64,000 nt of DNA from positions 1 through 64,000 of the IMG/VR virus record IMGVR_UViG_3300029258_004380, one strand, 5' to 3'. This DNA comes from a virus. Positions within the stretch are counted from its first letter, which is position 1; every line of letters starts with the position of its first letter. A model generated the notes under the pieces. That model was not told where the DNA came from. It worked only from the letters and a program-made list of their open reading frames with translations, and made no database searches. Positions 40,381 to 48,791 of this stretch are shown piece by piece. Made by a program: the position numbers and the translations under genes.

Positions 40381-42066
40381 TATCCGGGCGTTCTCCTTTT
40401 GGGCGGTAGTTCTCGTAGAATCTCCTCAACCAGCGTAATTCGCCGTCCGATCCATTGCAGCACAGGCACAGCAATGCTGTTACCCAACGCCTTGTATCGC
40501 GGACCGTCTGGGCACTTCTCGCGGGGTTTGTTTCGCCAGGGGATCAGGGTGTAACCGTCGGGAAAACCCATCAACCTCTCGCATTCGCACACCGACAAAC
40601 GTCTTACCTCTGCGCCAGCGACAATACCCTCCTGGCGGCGACTACCCTTGTTGGCGTCGATGGTGGCGTGAACGTCCAACTCTCGCACGCCGCTCTGTGA
40701 TTCCTTCTGGCCCCAGAGTCGCCCGTAGCTGGCGGACACCGGCGCGGACACCGGCGCGGTGTGCTGTACCAGAAAGGTCTCGGTCTCGAAGTCTATCCGG
40801 CCGCTGCCGCCCTTGGCACTCAGGGCACCGGCAGTGTCGATAGGCCCGGAGGTGTTGTTGTGACCGTAGGCCACTGCGGTAACTGGGTCTCCGTGGGTAT
40901 ACCCGCCGCGAATCTTGTGACAGGCGGAACAGGGAAAGTTTAGTGTGCCCACAAACGAATGGCCGCAGTCACACGTCATCTGCCAAAGTTCCAAGAACTG
41001 TGTCGCCTTAGGGTAGGCCACCAAATTGGTGTCGTCTTCGCACCGCCGTCCTGCGTAGCCACCCCTCCCGGCAGACTCTGCACCGCGAGTGAGTGTCGCG
41101 GCTGTAGCCGGACAAATCACTAGATTGTCGCTACCGTCGCCTCGTGGACTCGAATGGCCGTGGTGTCCAGCACTGGCAGCAACAGTGTTGGTGGTATTGT
41201 CGCACACCACCAGTGTCTGTGTGCAGTCGCTGTCGGGGCTACCCTTTGCATCGCGACTGAGAACCGTTGTAGCCACTAAGTGCTCGCCGGGTTCGGTCCT
41301 GAATCCCCCTTCGTTGCCACCGCTGTTAAGGCACGCCGCAGCCGCTCGGGGATCTCCCAGCCCCGTTTCTCGGCTCGGCGGAGAATCCCCCGACAGGCTC
41401 TGGGGCTCAAAAAGTACCGCTGCGGCAGATCTCCAGTCTCCAAAATATCCGACAAGAAAGACACGACGGCGTCGCTGTGGAACTCCAAAGTGTTGAGCAT
41501 CAAGAACCCGGTAGGCGAACCCATACCCGAGTTCTGCCAGTGCCCCGAGCAAGGTGCCAAAATCCCGTCCTTTCGGCTTGCCGGAGGACAACACACCGGG
41601 GACGTTCTCCCAGACCAACCATCGGGGGCGTGTGTAGCCAGCAAGCTGACAGAATCTGAGGGCCAAGTTACCACGCGGATCATCCAAGCCTTTTCTGAGT
41701 CCGGCGACTGAGAACGATTGGCAGGGGGTCCCCCCCAACAAGCAGGTCGATTCTTCCTCTGGCATCTAGCATATCTCCAGTGATCCTCGTTATGTCGCCC
41801 AGATTGGGCACTTGCGGATAATGGTACCCCAGAACCTCGCTGGGAAACCTCTCGATCTCCGAGTACCACGCCGCCCGCCACCCCAGCGGTCCCCAGGCCG
41901 CACTCGCCGCCGAGATCCCCGAGCAGGCGCTGCCGAAAACCAGACCGCGCATCCGCATGATGTCCAGTTCTCGTTGGTGTTCCTCGCGCTGGTGCTGTAC
42001 CGACAGCCGGGCGAGAATCTCAGCGTAGTGTCCCCTACGGTCGTCCTTTTTTCGTCGTCGTGCCAT
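40380..42066 (-). pseudogene. 5-methylcytosine DNA methyltransferase split at a G7 tract
   Basis: Two frames make one enzyme. From ATG 42066: motif I FGSACSGISAASAAWG, then LLVGG. Beyond the G7 run (41736-41730) the frame stops soon, while the shifted frame has GGTPCQSFSVAG (motif IV, catalytic Cys), WENVPGVLSS (VI), QRRRRVFLVG (VIII), a long target-recognition region, ECERLMGFPDGY (IX) and YKALGNSIAVPV (X). With six G instead of seven the gene reads through as about 560 residues. This could be slippage-based phase variation or a sequencing error. It starts at an ATGA overlap with the clamp. Confidence 0.85.
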
Positions 42067-43094
42067 CAAACCCTCAGCGCCAATATGTGTGCAAACCCGT
42101 CTTCACCAAACCAGAGCGAGCGAGGATTCTCGGTCATCACGTCGGCGAGATTTCCGGCGGGAGTCTGCTTCAGCGCGGCAACCAGCCACCCGGCGTCCAC
42201 CTGAATGTCGAACTCTCCGGCAAAATCCCACGGCAGCGTCTCTTCGGACTGGCCGATCTCCTTCTTGACACAAGAGACAGTGAGTTGCCCAGCCCGTTGC
42301 GACAGCCGCACCGCCCGCTGTTGCGCAGCGGACGGCGTCACACTGTGCACACGCTGCACGACCACCGCCAGTTCATCCGGCCACCTGCAGTTCCACTGCA
42401 GGTCGCGGCGGGCCTCGAACAGTCCGGCCAGGGCGGCAGAGGGAAACTCTGCCGCCTGCAACGCGCAGACCACCGCCGTGCCCGTCTGGGGATACATCGC
42501 CACCAGCACCGCGCCGTTGGTAAGCACCTTGCTGGGGCTACCCAGCGCCACCAGTTGCGAAACCGCTTGGCGGGGGACTGCCACCTCGCCGTCGGCCGGG
42601 CGCTGCAGGCGGACGCGAACAAAGCGATTGCCGTCGGTCGCGTAGACCCACTCGCCGCAGACCCCCACCCCGTGTAGGACCGGTTGTCCGGGGGCCTCGG
42701 CGGTCAGCTGCGCGGCGGTCTTCATCGCTGGGACCAGATCGGGTGACTCGCACAGCAGCCAGGTGTTCTCAGGCAGAAAACGGGGAAAGGCCGCCGGGTC
42801 GGTGGTGTTCAGGCGGGTGGTGTTGCCGCCGCTTTTCAGCCGCAGCAGGTTGCCCTCCACAGCGATCTCGATCGGCCCGCCCATCTGTGAGACCACCCGG
42901 TAAAGCGGCCCAGCAGGCACGCAGAAATCGCAGTCGATCCCGCAGCTAGTGGCCACGCCCAATAGCTGGTTGTAGCCCAACAGCAGCCCGTCGCGCTGGC
43001 AGAGATTCCGCAACATCGCCACCGGATGGTTCTTGTCCACCACACGGCGGACGCGGGAGATAGCCGTCAGAAAATCCTGTTGCAAAACCTGCAT
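42066..43094 (-). CDS. Sliding clamp, DnaN-like
   Basis: A 342-residue protein from ATG 43094; a longer frame upstream is a shadow. The opening MQVLQQDFLTAISRVRRVVD and NHPVAMLRNLC, the LLLGYNQLLGVATSC strand and the three-fold pattern of about 115 residues with DGNRFVRVRL match the DNA polymerase III beta clamp. Length is near the bacterial 366. It would tether the PolA-type polymerase. The protein ends GFAHILALRV, where the usual PMR tail is not seen. Confidence 0.75.
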   Translation of the reverse strand: MQVLQQDFLTAISRVRRVVDKNHPVAMLRNLCQRDGLLLGYNQLLGVATSCGIDCDFCVPAGPLYRVVSQMGGPIEIAVEGNLLRLKSGGNTTRLNTTDPAAFPRFLPENTWLLCESPDLVPAMKTAAQLTAEAPGQPVLHGVGVCGEWVYATDGNRFVRVRLQRPADGEVAVPRQAVSQLVALGSPSKVLTNGAVLVAMYPQTGTAVVCALQAAEFPSAALAGLFEARRDLQWNCRWPDELAVVVQRVHSVTPSAAQQRAVRLSQRAGQLTVSCVKKEIGQSEETLPWDFAGEFDIQVDAGWLVAALKQTPAGNLADVMTENPRSLWFGEDGFAHILALRV

Positions 43095-43096
43095 GC

Positions 43097-43432
43097 TCAC
43101 CACTCGATCCCCAAACGGTCCAGGGCATCTTTGACCTCGCTCACGGTGGCCATGTCTGGGGCACCGTAGTAGGTAACCCTCGTAGGTCCGGCCAGAACCA
43201 CATCGCGGATTAGCCGCAGCCCGGAGTTCTTGCAAATCTTGCGGCTGCGAGATGAAATCTGCAGTCGGTCCACCGGCAATGCCAGCAGGTCTTCCGAGGG
43301 GCGCACGAAGGCGTGCTCTCCACAAGTGTCCTCGCGGAACTTTTCCTCCTCGCGGGGAAAGCGGCGGCAGATTCCGGCAGGCTCGTCAAAGTCCCGAAAA
43401 TGTCGGCAGTTGCGGCAAAAACGGTTAGCCAT
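43097..43432 (-). CDS. Zinc-binding small protein
   Basis: A 111-residue protein, ATG at 43432. FCRNCRHFRD and CRRFPREEEKF with DTCGEHAF give a Cys/His zinc site in the first 50 residues. C-terminal half is an alpha/beta segment. Not recognised. Overlaps the sigma-like gene end by eight bases. Confidence 0.6.
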   Translation of the reverse strand: MANRFCRNCRHFRDFDEPAGICRRFPREEEKFREDTCGEHAFVRPSEDLLALPVDRLQISSRSRKICKNSGLRLIRDVVLAGPTRVTYYGAPDMATVSEVKDALDRLGIEW

Positions 43433-44069
43433 CGACCAAGGCCCCCACCTCACGGCAGAAATCGCGGAGTTGTTCGGAAGTAATCGTCTTGGCAACCCGT
43501 CGGTAGTATTGCGTCCGAATCATCCGTCGCACTTGATAAAGCAGAAGGCTGCGCCGCGGCAAGCGGACGAAATTCTCCAACGTCCGCCGAGCTTGCGGAG
43601 AAAGCCGGCAGAGAATTTCGTCAGCCCAGCAGCGGTCGGGTGCCGTCGTCTTCCGCACCAGGAGGTGCTGCTCCCCGAGAGCATCCTCCAGAGACCTGCC
43701 GGCAGATTTGGGCCGACCACCATCCGACCGACACAGACGACTGAAGTGCGTCACTTTCTGCGGCGCGGGACACCGCCTGCTCGACCACCGGAACTTCACC
43801 TCTCTGAGCGAGCAGATTTCCAGATGTCGGTAGAGAAAAGTGAAGAAACCCACACCCTTCCCGGCGTCGAACCGCTTTGCCGCCTCAAGAGCACACAAGC
43901 GTAAGTCGGCAAAGAGGTCCTCCTGCTGGTCCTGCAGCGAGAGCCCATATTTGGGCAGTCTCGGCAAGACACGTTTTACACAACGCCAAATGTAGTCGTC
44001 GTACTTTCCTTCAGCAATTTCCTGCCTCGCCTGCTCCTCACTCCACTCAGTCTCTACTGTCGTGGCCAT
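43425..44069 (-). CDS. Sigma-70 region-2-like transcription factor
   Basis: A 214-residue protein; ATG 44069 lies eight bases after GAGGAG (a TTG further upstream is less well placed). DLFADLRLCALEAAKRFDAG, KGVGFFTFLYRHLEI resembles sigma region 2 (AxxRFDxxKGxxFxTYxxxxI). The C-terminal 60 residues (LSPQARRTLENFVRLP and a final helix pair) may be a divergent region 4. With the sigma at 28522 the phage would carry two factors for different gene classes. Confidence 0.6.
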   Translation of the reverse strand: MATTVETEWSEEQARQEIAEGKYDDYIWRCVKRVLPRLPKYGLSLQDQQEDLFADLRLCALEAAKRFDAGKGVGFFTFLYRHLEICSLREVKFRWSSRRCPAPQKVTHFSRLCRSDGGRPKSAGRSLEDALGEQHLLVRKTTAPDRCWADEILCRLSPQARRTLENFVRLPRRSLLLYQVRRMIRTQYYRRVAKTITSEQLRDFCREVGALVDG

Positions 44070-44097
44070 AAGCAATGCTCCTCGCCTCGTTTCTGGG

Positions 44098-44346
44098 CTA
44101 ATCGAGATAGCCGTACGTCTCCAAAATCATCGTCACCCCACTGCGGATTACCGCCGCGCGGGAGGGAAAGTCACCAGAATGCTCGGTGATCAAGCGGTCC
44201 AGCAGATCAAGCATCTTGGGGGTCAGCCCCACCGAGAGCCGCTGCTGCTTTTGGCCGTCCAGCGGCGGGCGACCGGCGCGTTTGGAGGGCAGTGGAAAAG
44301 GCGGAGGCGGCGGATCAGTTGGAAAACTCAACTTGGGGACAGCCAT
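44098..44346 (-). CDS. Ribbon-helix-helix DNA-binding protein
   Basis: An 82-residue protein. Pro-rich N-terminus (FPTDPPPPPFPLPSKRAGR), then QRLSVGLTPKMLDLLDRL and SRAAVIRSGVTMILE, the beta strand plus two helices of the RHH/CopG fold. Likely a small transcription regulator. Its start overlaps the 5' nuclease stop. Confidence 0.65.
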   Translation of the reverse strand: MAVPKLSFPTDPPPPPFPLPSKRAGRPPLDGQKQQRLSVGLTPKMLDLLDRLITEHSGDFPSRAAVIRSGVTMILETYGYLD

Positions 44347-45233
44347 CAGAACCTCATCTCCTCCAACAAGCTCTGCAGTTCCCACTCGCGGCAGAAGGCC
44401 ACAAACGCCCTCAGGTCCCGGCGCCGGGAGTGGCGGCTCTGCTGGACAAACTCATAACACTCCGCGCCGTCGTAGGGCGTCTGGCCGAGATCGCGGGGCA
44501 GACGCATCAGTTCGAGGTTTCTCAGCACCAGATCGTGCTGCTTGGAAACCACCTCGCCCCAGTGGTCGGCCTGCTTGATCGCCTTCTGGTCGCTGAGATT
44601 GGCAGGTCCGTTGACCACCAGCCGCGCCCGCTTGATCCCCACACTGCGCACGCCAGCGATGGCGTCGGCGGAATCGCCGACGATCGCTCGCAGGCGAAGA
44701 ATCTTATCGGCCGAGTCCACCTCCCACTGCGATAGCACGTCGGTGTGTGAGAGCCAGCCGCGGCGGGAGTCGTAAATGGAGATCCGCGGCGAGACCAGCT
44801 GATGAAAGTCCTTGTCGCCGGAAAAGATCACCACCGGCCGAGGCGTGCTGTGGGCCAACACCGAGATCCAGTCGTCGGCCTCAGTGCCGCGAATGCGGAT
44901 GCTGCGACAGCCCAGCGTGGCCAAGCCCCAACGCAGCGCGCGGATCTGGTTGACGTAGGCCAGCTGCTCGGCCCGCTGCTGGTCGCTGGGATTCTCAGGC
45001 ACCCGGCCCGACTTGTACTCGGGGAAGAGTTCCAGACGCCGGCGAGCCTTGCCGCCGTCCCAAACCACGGTGGTCTGCGAAGCGCTCGCGCGCAATTCGC
45101 CGGCCGTAAAGGCAAGCCCCTTTAAGAAGCCATAGACGACGCCCGAGGGACGGCCGTCGGAGGTGCACAGATCGGCAACCTTGGAGTACCGGCAGCGGGC
45201 AGCGAGATGATTGCCGTCGACGAGGAGTTCCAT
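44346..45233 (-). CDS. 5'-3' exonuclease / flap endonuclease
   Basis: A 295-residue protein. VDGNHLAARCRY, VVWDGGKARRRLELFPEYK, GTEADDWISVLA, VIFSGDKDFHQL and IVGDSADAIAGVRSVGIKRA give the acidic metal-binding residues and the helix-hairpin-helix of the PolI-5'-nuclease/T5 D15/T4 RNase H family. It would remove Okazaki primers, which the phage PolA lacks a domain for. The first gene behind the 45300 promoter. Confidence 0.88.
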   Translation of the reverse strand: MELLVDGNHLAARCRYSKVADLCTSDGRPSGVVYGFLKGLAFTAGELRASASQTTVVWDGGKARRRLELFPEYKSGRVPENPSDQQRAEQLAYVNQIRALRWGLATLGCRSIRIRGTEADDWISVLAHSTPRPVVIFSGDKDFHQLVSPRISIYDSRRGWLSHTDVLSQWEVDSADKILRLRAIVGDSADAIAGVRSVGIKRARLVVNGPANLSDQKAIKQADHWGEVVSKQHDLVLRNLELMRLPRDLGQTPYDGAECYEFVQQSRHSRRRDLRAFVAFCREWELQSLLEEMRF

Positions 45234-45299
45234 CTGCTAAGCGGGTTCCCGTCGGTCCTGAGGTGGTTAATCCATTAGTAAACTCACCGTGCAAGTCCT

Positions 45300-45328
45300 A
45301 GCATAATGTATTGTGAAATGGATTGCAA
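45300..45328 (-). promoter_or_regulatory. Sigma-70-type promoter (TTGCAA-17-TATGCT)
   Basis: On the minus strand TTGCAA (45328-45323), a 17-base A/T-rich spacer and TATGCT (45305-45300), in the 101-base gap between the primase and the 5' nuclease gene. Transcription would start near 45293 and read nuclease, RHH, sigma-like factor and clamp. Confidence 0.7.
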
Positions 45329-45334
45329 GCGCAA

Positions 45335-46300
45335 TTACTGCCCAATTCGCAAAAAATCCGAAATTCCCCCCACCGGAACCGCGTGAGCGACCAGATCCCA
45401 ACACTTCTGGTAACCTAGCGAGTTTGGGTCGTCCCCGGAGGGGATCTCAGCGACGTAGTTGGTGAACATCGTGCCGGTCATCTGCAGTGCGGCCCGCCGC
45501 TGCTTGGCGGCAGCGTCGGGGTCGAGCATCCAAACCAGCCGCCTGACGCCCCGCCGCTTTCTGAGTTCCAGCAGCTGGACGAGCTGGCCGGGGTGGAGCA
45601 CGCTGCCAAAGATTCCCGCCGCGTTGGTCCGCAAAGTTTCGGCGTCAAAGATCGATTCGGTGATCACCACAAAGTCCTGAGAGAGGTCCCAGGCAGGTGT
45701 GCAGTAGATCGTCACACCAGTGGGAAACATCGACAGTGACTTGGTGGGATGTTTTAGAAAACTCTTAGCCTCAAAACCGACCAGCTGGTCGTCGAGATCG
45801 CGGACCGGCAATATCCAGCGGTCGGCGTACTTGCCCTCCACGCAAAGGTAGATCCGCCCCTGCATATGCTCCAGCCCGCGTCGGCGGAGAACCTCGCGAG
45901 AGGGATGCTCGTCGTACGCCTCGTCAAGTGGGATCGCCTCCTGCGGGATAGAAATCTGTTTCTGTTTGGGCAACCTCTCCGACGAGATCCCATCGGGGTA
46001 GTCGGCCAACTCCAGCACCCGCTCGATGGCCTCCCGATGGGAGATCCCTTCAACTAGAGAGATCAGGTCCAGCAGCCCCCCGCGCCCCGACCACGTCTGT
46101 CCCCCGTGATCGCCGTGGTCGCAGCGGTAGCAGCGGCAGTTGCGGAACTGTTGGTTAATCTCCAAGGTGTCACGACCACCGCAATGGGGACAGTCTGCGC
46201 GAACCTTCTCGCGGGAGAGATCGCCGGTCTTCAGCCCCGACTCTACCAGCCAGCGACGAATGGGAAATTCTTTGATCGCCTGTTTGAAATCAGTGGGCAT
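45335..46300 (-). CDS. DnaG-like primase
   Basis: A 321-residue protein. CPHCGG...CRCYRC (residues 37-60) is a CHC2-type zinc ribbon for template binding. The Toprim part has FVVITESIFDAETL (catalytic Glu) and LVWMLDPDAA (DxD). It is about half the length of bacterial DnaG, with no C-terminal helicase-binding domain evident. It would prime for the DnaB-like helicase at 52827. Confidence 0.85.
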   Translation of the reverse strand: MPTDFKQAIKEFPIRRWLVESGLKTGDLSREKVRADCPHCGGRDTLEINQQFRNCRCYRCDHGDHGGQTWSGRGGLLDLISLVEGISHREAIERVLELADYPDGISSERLPKQKQISIPQEAIPLDEAYDEHPSREVLRRRGLEHMQGRIYLCVEGKYADRWILPVRDLDDQLVGFEAKSFLKHPTKSLSMFPTGVTIYCTPAWDLSQDFVVITESIFDAETLRTNAAGIFGSVLHPGQLVQLLELRKRRGVRRLVWMLDPDAAAKQRRAALQMTGTMFTNYVAEIPSGDDPNSLGYQKCWDLVAHAVPVGGISDFLRIGQ

Positions 46301-46306
46301 TGGACG

Positions 46307-46563
46307 TCACCGCGGCGGGTTGACCACCACCAGTATCTTGTTGGACCTCACCGGCCTAAGATCGACCCCTCCACGTAGAGGCTGTTTTCGGGCATCTCGT
46401 TGCTATCACACGCGTTGACCACATTGGGGTGGAAGATCAGCCGATCGTAGGTCCAGCCCAAGAGCCTCGCAGCCGCGTTGGCATGCCCGCCGATCTCGGC
46501 GCCGATGCCGGCAGGCACGATCATCACCACGTTGAAATTAGTATCTGTCGATACACACGTCAT
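46307..46563 (-). pseudogene. Short DUF3326-like gene with frameshift in a G run
   Basis: ATG 46563 follows GGGGGAGAG. NVVMIVPAGIGAEIGGHA, FHPNVVNACDS and NSLYVEG are the N-terminal signature of DUF3326, a family I know from planctomycetes and cyanobacteria. At GGGG (46369-46366) the frame shifts: with five G it would read VEGVDLRPVRSNKILVVVN and end at 46307, about 85 residues. The cellular family is several-fold longer, so the phage form is a short version. Confidence 0.6.
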
Positions 46564-46930
46564 TGACGATCTCTCCCCCAAACCACGAAACCACGAACTG
46601 GCGGACCGCCTGCGGATCGAAATCTTTGCAGATAAATACGTTCAGACGCACCGCCTCTTGAAATTCTAGGGTGTGGATGGTGATGTTCGAGGTGTGGGTA
46701 AACTGCACGGCAGCGGTGCCTTTCAGGTGCGGCTCGGTCTCCCACTGCCACGGCAGAGCCAGAAAGTCGTCCCGCCAGTAGAGCGGACCACGAACCATAT
46801 CAATCCGCTCGCAGAGTTCCCGCATAAACCGCTTGATGCTACGGTAGGTAAAGGTCTTGGGATCACAGCCGTGCAGGTCGAGGATGAGTTCTTTGCCGTA
46901 GGTCGGCAGTGTTGTTTCTTGTTGAGTCAT
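46538..46930 (-). CDS. AdoMet decarboxylase (SpeD)-like protein
   Basis: A 130-residue protein. ILDLHGCDP, a helix IKRFMRELCERID, VQFTHTSNITIHTLE and LNVFICKDFDPQAV follow bacterial SpeD (DLYGCD, ESHITIHTWPE, vFTCG). The autoprocessing Ser and the Cys are kept, but the Glu before Ser is Thr and the His after it is Asn, so maturation or activity may differ. Such SpeD-like genes occur in phages; a polyamine or AdoMet-degrading role is possible. Confidence 0.65.
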   Translation of the reverse strand: MTQQETTLPTYGKELILDLHGCDPKTFTYRSIKRFMRELCERIDMVRGPLYWRDDFLALPWQWETEPHLKGTAAVQFTHTSNITIHTLEFQEAVRLNVFICKDFDPQAVRQFVVSWFGGEIVNDVCIDRY

Positions 46931-46942
46931 TACGTACCCCTG

Positions 46943-47155
46943 TCAGTGTGGGGAGTCCCGTTCGCCGCGTTTCCAGGCAACAAAATCGCGGTAGCCCTCC
47001 TTTAACTCCTTGCGGTGCAAACGGCAAAACGCAGCCAGTTCGTCGTAAGTGATCTGATCGTCCTGGGGAAACCCGACGACGGCCAGAACAATCGGTTTTC
47101 AGGGAAACCGGCAGTCATCGTCGGCCCAGTTGTCGACCTCTTTCCAGTCAGTCAT
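46943..47155 (-). pseudogene. Small gene with in-frame TGA
   Basis: From an ATGA overlap at 47155 the frame reads MTDWKEVDNWADDDCRFP, meets TGA at 47101-47099, then continues KPIVLAVVGFPQDDQITYDE and LAAFCRLHRKELKEGYRDF to TGA 46945-46943, 13 bases before the SpeD-like ATG. The downstream part has no start codon. Trp at the stop gives one natural 70-residue protein. Confidence 0.55.
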
Positions 47156-47369
47156 CGTGTGTCTCCTCCTCTGCTGCCTTTCGCCGATTGAGAGAAATCT
47201 GCCAAAACGACAACCCTACAACAGCCAGCGATAGCCCCATCGCGGCCAGCAGAATTGCCCCGCCAGACTCTCCGAGAATGGTAAACACGCCATACGCCAC
47301 ACAGCCAGCCAGTATGCCTAAAGCCAGCAAGCAGCGGGCGCCAGTTTCGTCGCTCATCTGAGATTTCAT
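47148..47369 (-). CDS. Two-helix membrane protein
   Basis: A 73-residue protein from ATG 47369, nine bases after GGAGGG. Two membrane helices (CLLALGILAGCVAYGVFTIL and AILLAAMGLSLAVVGLSFW) with a short turn and a charged cytoplasmic tail. Holin-like topology is possible but nothing nearby is lytic. Function unknown. Confidence 0.6.
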   Translation of the reverse strand: MKSQMSDETGARCLLALGILAGCVAYGVFTILGESGGAILLAAMGLSLAVVGLSFWQISLNRRKAAEEETHDD

Positions 47370-47854
47370 ACAAAGAGTCCCTCCGGTTGCAATCTCGTCG
47401 GCACAGTCTCCAGATCCGGTAGCAAGAAAATGCCGGAGAACCAGAGAATGACGTGGACTGAAAGACCACAAACCTGTCGCTCGCAGCCTTTAGCCAGGAA
47501 TATGCTGGTGTTAAAAGAGTGAGGCCCGGCGCGGAGTGGTTCGTCTTTGAGGTGGGCAAAGTTCTCCGGGCCCAGTACCGCGTGTTTTGCCTCGCCCGAG
47601 TAGATCAGTTCGATGTTCTGCTGGCTTTGAAGGAGCACCTCGCGGACGGAGTCGTGAGAGATCGTCGCCCGGCGGTAGAACTCCTCCACCGGGTAGTGCT
47701 CCACGGAGAGCGCCCGCCACAAGCAGCGGAGAGACATCGCCCACAGCCACCTCAGCAGGTCCATCCAGCCGCTATCCAGACAGTCCTTGACGTACTCCCA
47801 CTCCTTGCCAAAAATCTCCGGGACGCAGAGGGGGATACTTTCCTGTGAGACCAT
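47366..47854 (-). CDS. Chimera: LegC-type aminotransferase N-terminus plus unrelated protein
   Basis: A 162-residue protein at an ATGA overlap. Residues 7-31 (IPLCVPEIFGKEWEYVKDCL, then DSGW) match the start of DegT/LegC aminotransferases (IPLSVPExxGNEWKYVKECLDTGW). Directly after, the sequence changes to MDLLRWLWAMSLRCLWRAL and a protein with no PLP-enzyme motifs (no catalytic Lys). A deletion seems to have fused an aminotransferase start to another gene. Confidence 0.6.
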   Translation of the reverse strand: MVSQESIPLCVPEIFGKEWEYVKDCLDSGWMDLLRWLWAMSLRCLWRALSVEHYPVEEFYRRATISHDSVREVLLQSQQNIELIYSGEAKHAVLGPENFAHLKDEPLRAGPHSFNTSIFLAKGCERQVCGLSVHVILWFSGIFLLPDLETVPTRLQPEGLFV

Positions 47855-48789
47855 CAAACAACCCCCTTGTCGGTTAGTTCGTGCAGTTCGCGGATGCCCC
47901 CAGCAACGGTGTGAACAGTGGTGTAGCCGAGCTTCTCGTTGATCTTACGGAAAGAGACCCGGTAGTCGCGGGGGTCCTCGTCGCGGTGGATAAAGTCGAC
48001 GCGGACGCCGGGGGTCAGCGGGCGGATCATCTCGACGATCCCCCGCTTGCGGAAATTCTCCTCGGTGGCCCCCACGCCAAATACCTGACGCAAGACCGTC
48101 ACCGGAGGCGATTGCAATACCTTGACGATTGCCCGGCCCACATCCACCACATGCACGTAGGGCCGCCAGAACTGCTGACCAAAGACATCCAGCTTGCCGG
48201 TGCAAACCATCTCACGGACGAACTGATTGACCGTCAGGTCCCATCGCATCCTCGGCGAGGTGCCGTAAACGGTAGCCAGCCTAAGACTGGTGCAGCAGAT
48301 GTTGTCGGAGCGGGTGTGTAGGAGGATCTTTTCAGACAGCACCTTGGTCTTGGCGTACAGCGACACCGGGTGCAGCGGCGAATTCTCGTCAACATAGCCA
48401 TCGGAGTTCTCCATCTTGCCGTAATTGCTGCAAGTGGAGGCAAAGACAAACCTTGAGATGCCGCGCGCCTTGGCTGCCGTCAACAACGCCGAAACGGCGT
48501 TGAGGTTCGTGGCCACGGCCAGTTCTGGCCGGCTGGCGCATGCCGGATCGCCCACGATCGCCGCCAGGTGCACCACTGCCTCGCAGCCGGAGACGGCCTC
48601 GTCCACGCACTCTCGGTTGCAGATGTCTCCGTGGACAAACTGGAAATCCCTGTGGGGCCAAACGCCCAGCAGCCCCTGCCCGCCGAAGGTGAGGTTATCC
48701 AGCACCCTCACAGCATGCCCAGCCGCAAGCAACTGCGGCACCAGCGCAGAGCCGATATACCCAGCCCCTCCGGTCACCAAAACTCTCAT
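47854..48789 (-). CDS. NAD-dependent nucleotide-sugar epimerase/dehydratase
   Basis: A 311-residue protein: TGGAGYIGS (NAD-binding), VHLAAIVGDP, FASTCSNYG (catalytic Ser/Thr), SLYAKTK (YxxxK) and RPYVHVVDVG are the extended SDR family. It resembles UDP-hexose 4-epimerase/GDP-sugar type enzymes more than the LegB/PseB dehydratases. It follows the nucleotidyltransferase and likely modifies its NDP-sugar product. Confidence 0.82.
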   Translation of the reverse strand: MRVLVTGGAGYIGSALVPQLLAAGHAVRVLDNLTFGGQGLLGVWPHRDFQFVHGDICNRECVDEAVSGCEAVVHLAAIVGDPACASRPELAVATNLNAVSALLTAAKARGISRFVFASTCSNYGKMENSDGYVDENSPLHPVSLYAKTKVLSEKILLHTRSDNICCTSLRLATVYGTSPRMRWDLTVNQFVREMVCTGKLDVFGQQFWRPYVHVVDVGRAIVKVLQSPPVTVLRQVFGVGATEENFRKRGIVEMIRPLTPGVRVDFIHRDEDPRDYRVSFRKINEKLGYTTVHTVAGGIRELHELTDKGVV

Positions 48790-48791
48790 AA

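Noticed and set aside
42066-43325. Longer start for the sliding clamp
   Set aside because: The extra 77 codons overlap the upstream zinc-binding gene and look antisense-like; MQVLQQDF is the family start.
47148-47369. Holin call for the two-helix protein
   Set aside because: Topology fits, but no endolysin or spanin is nearby and many small phage membrane proteins look alike.
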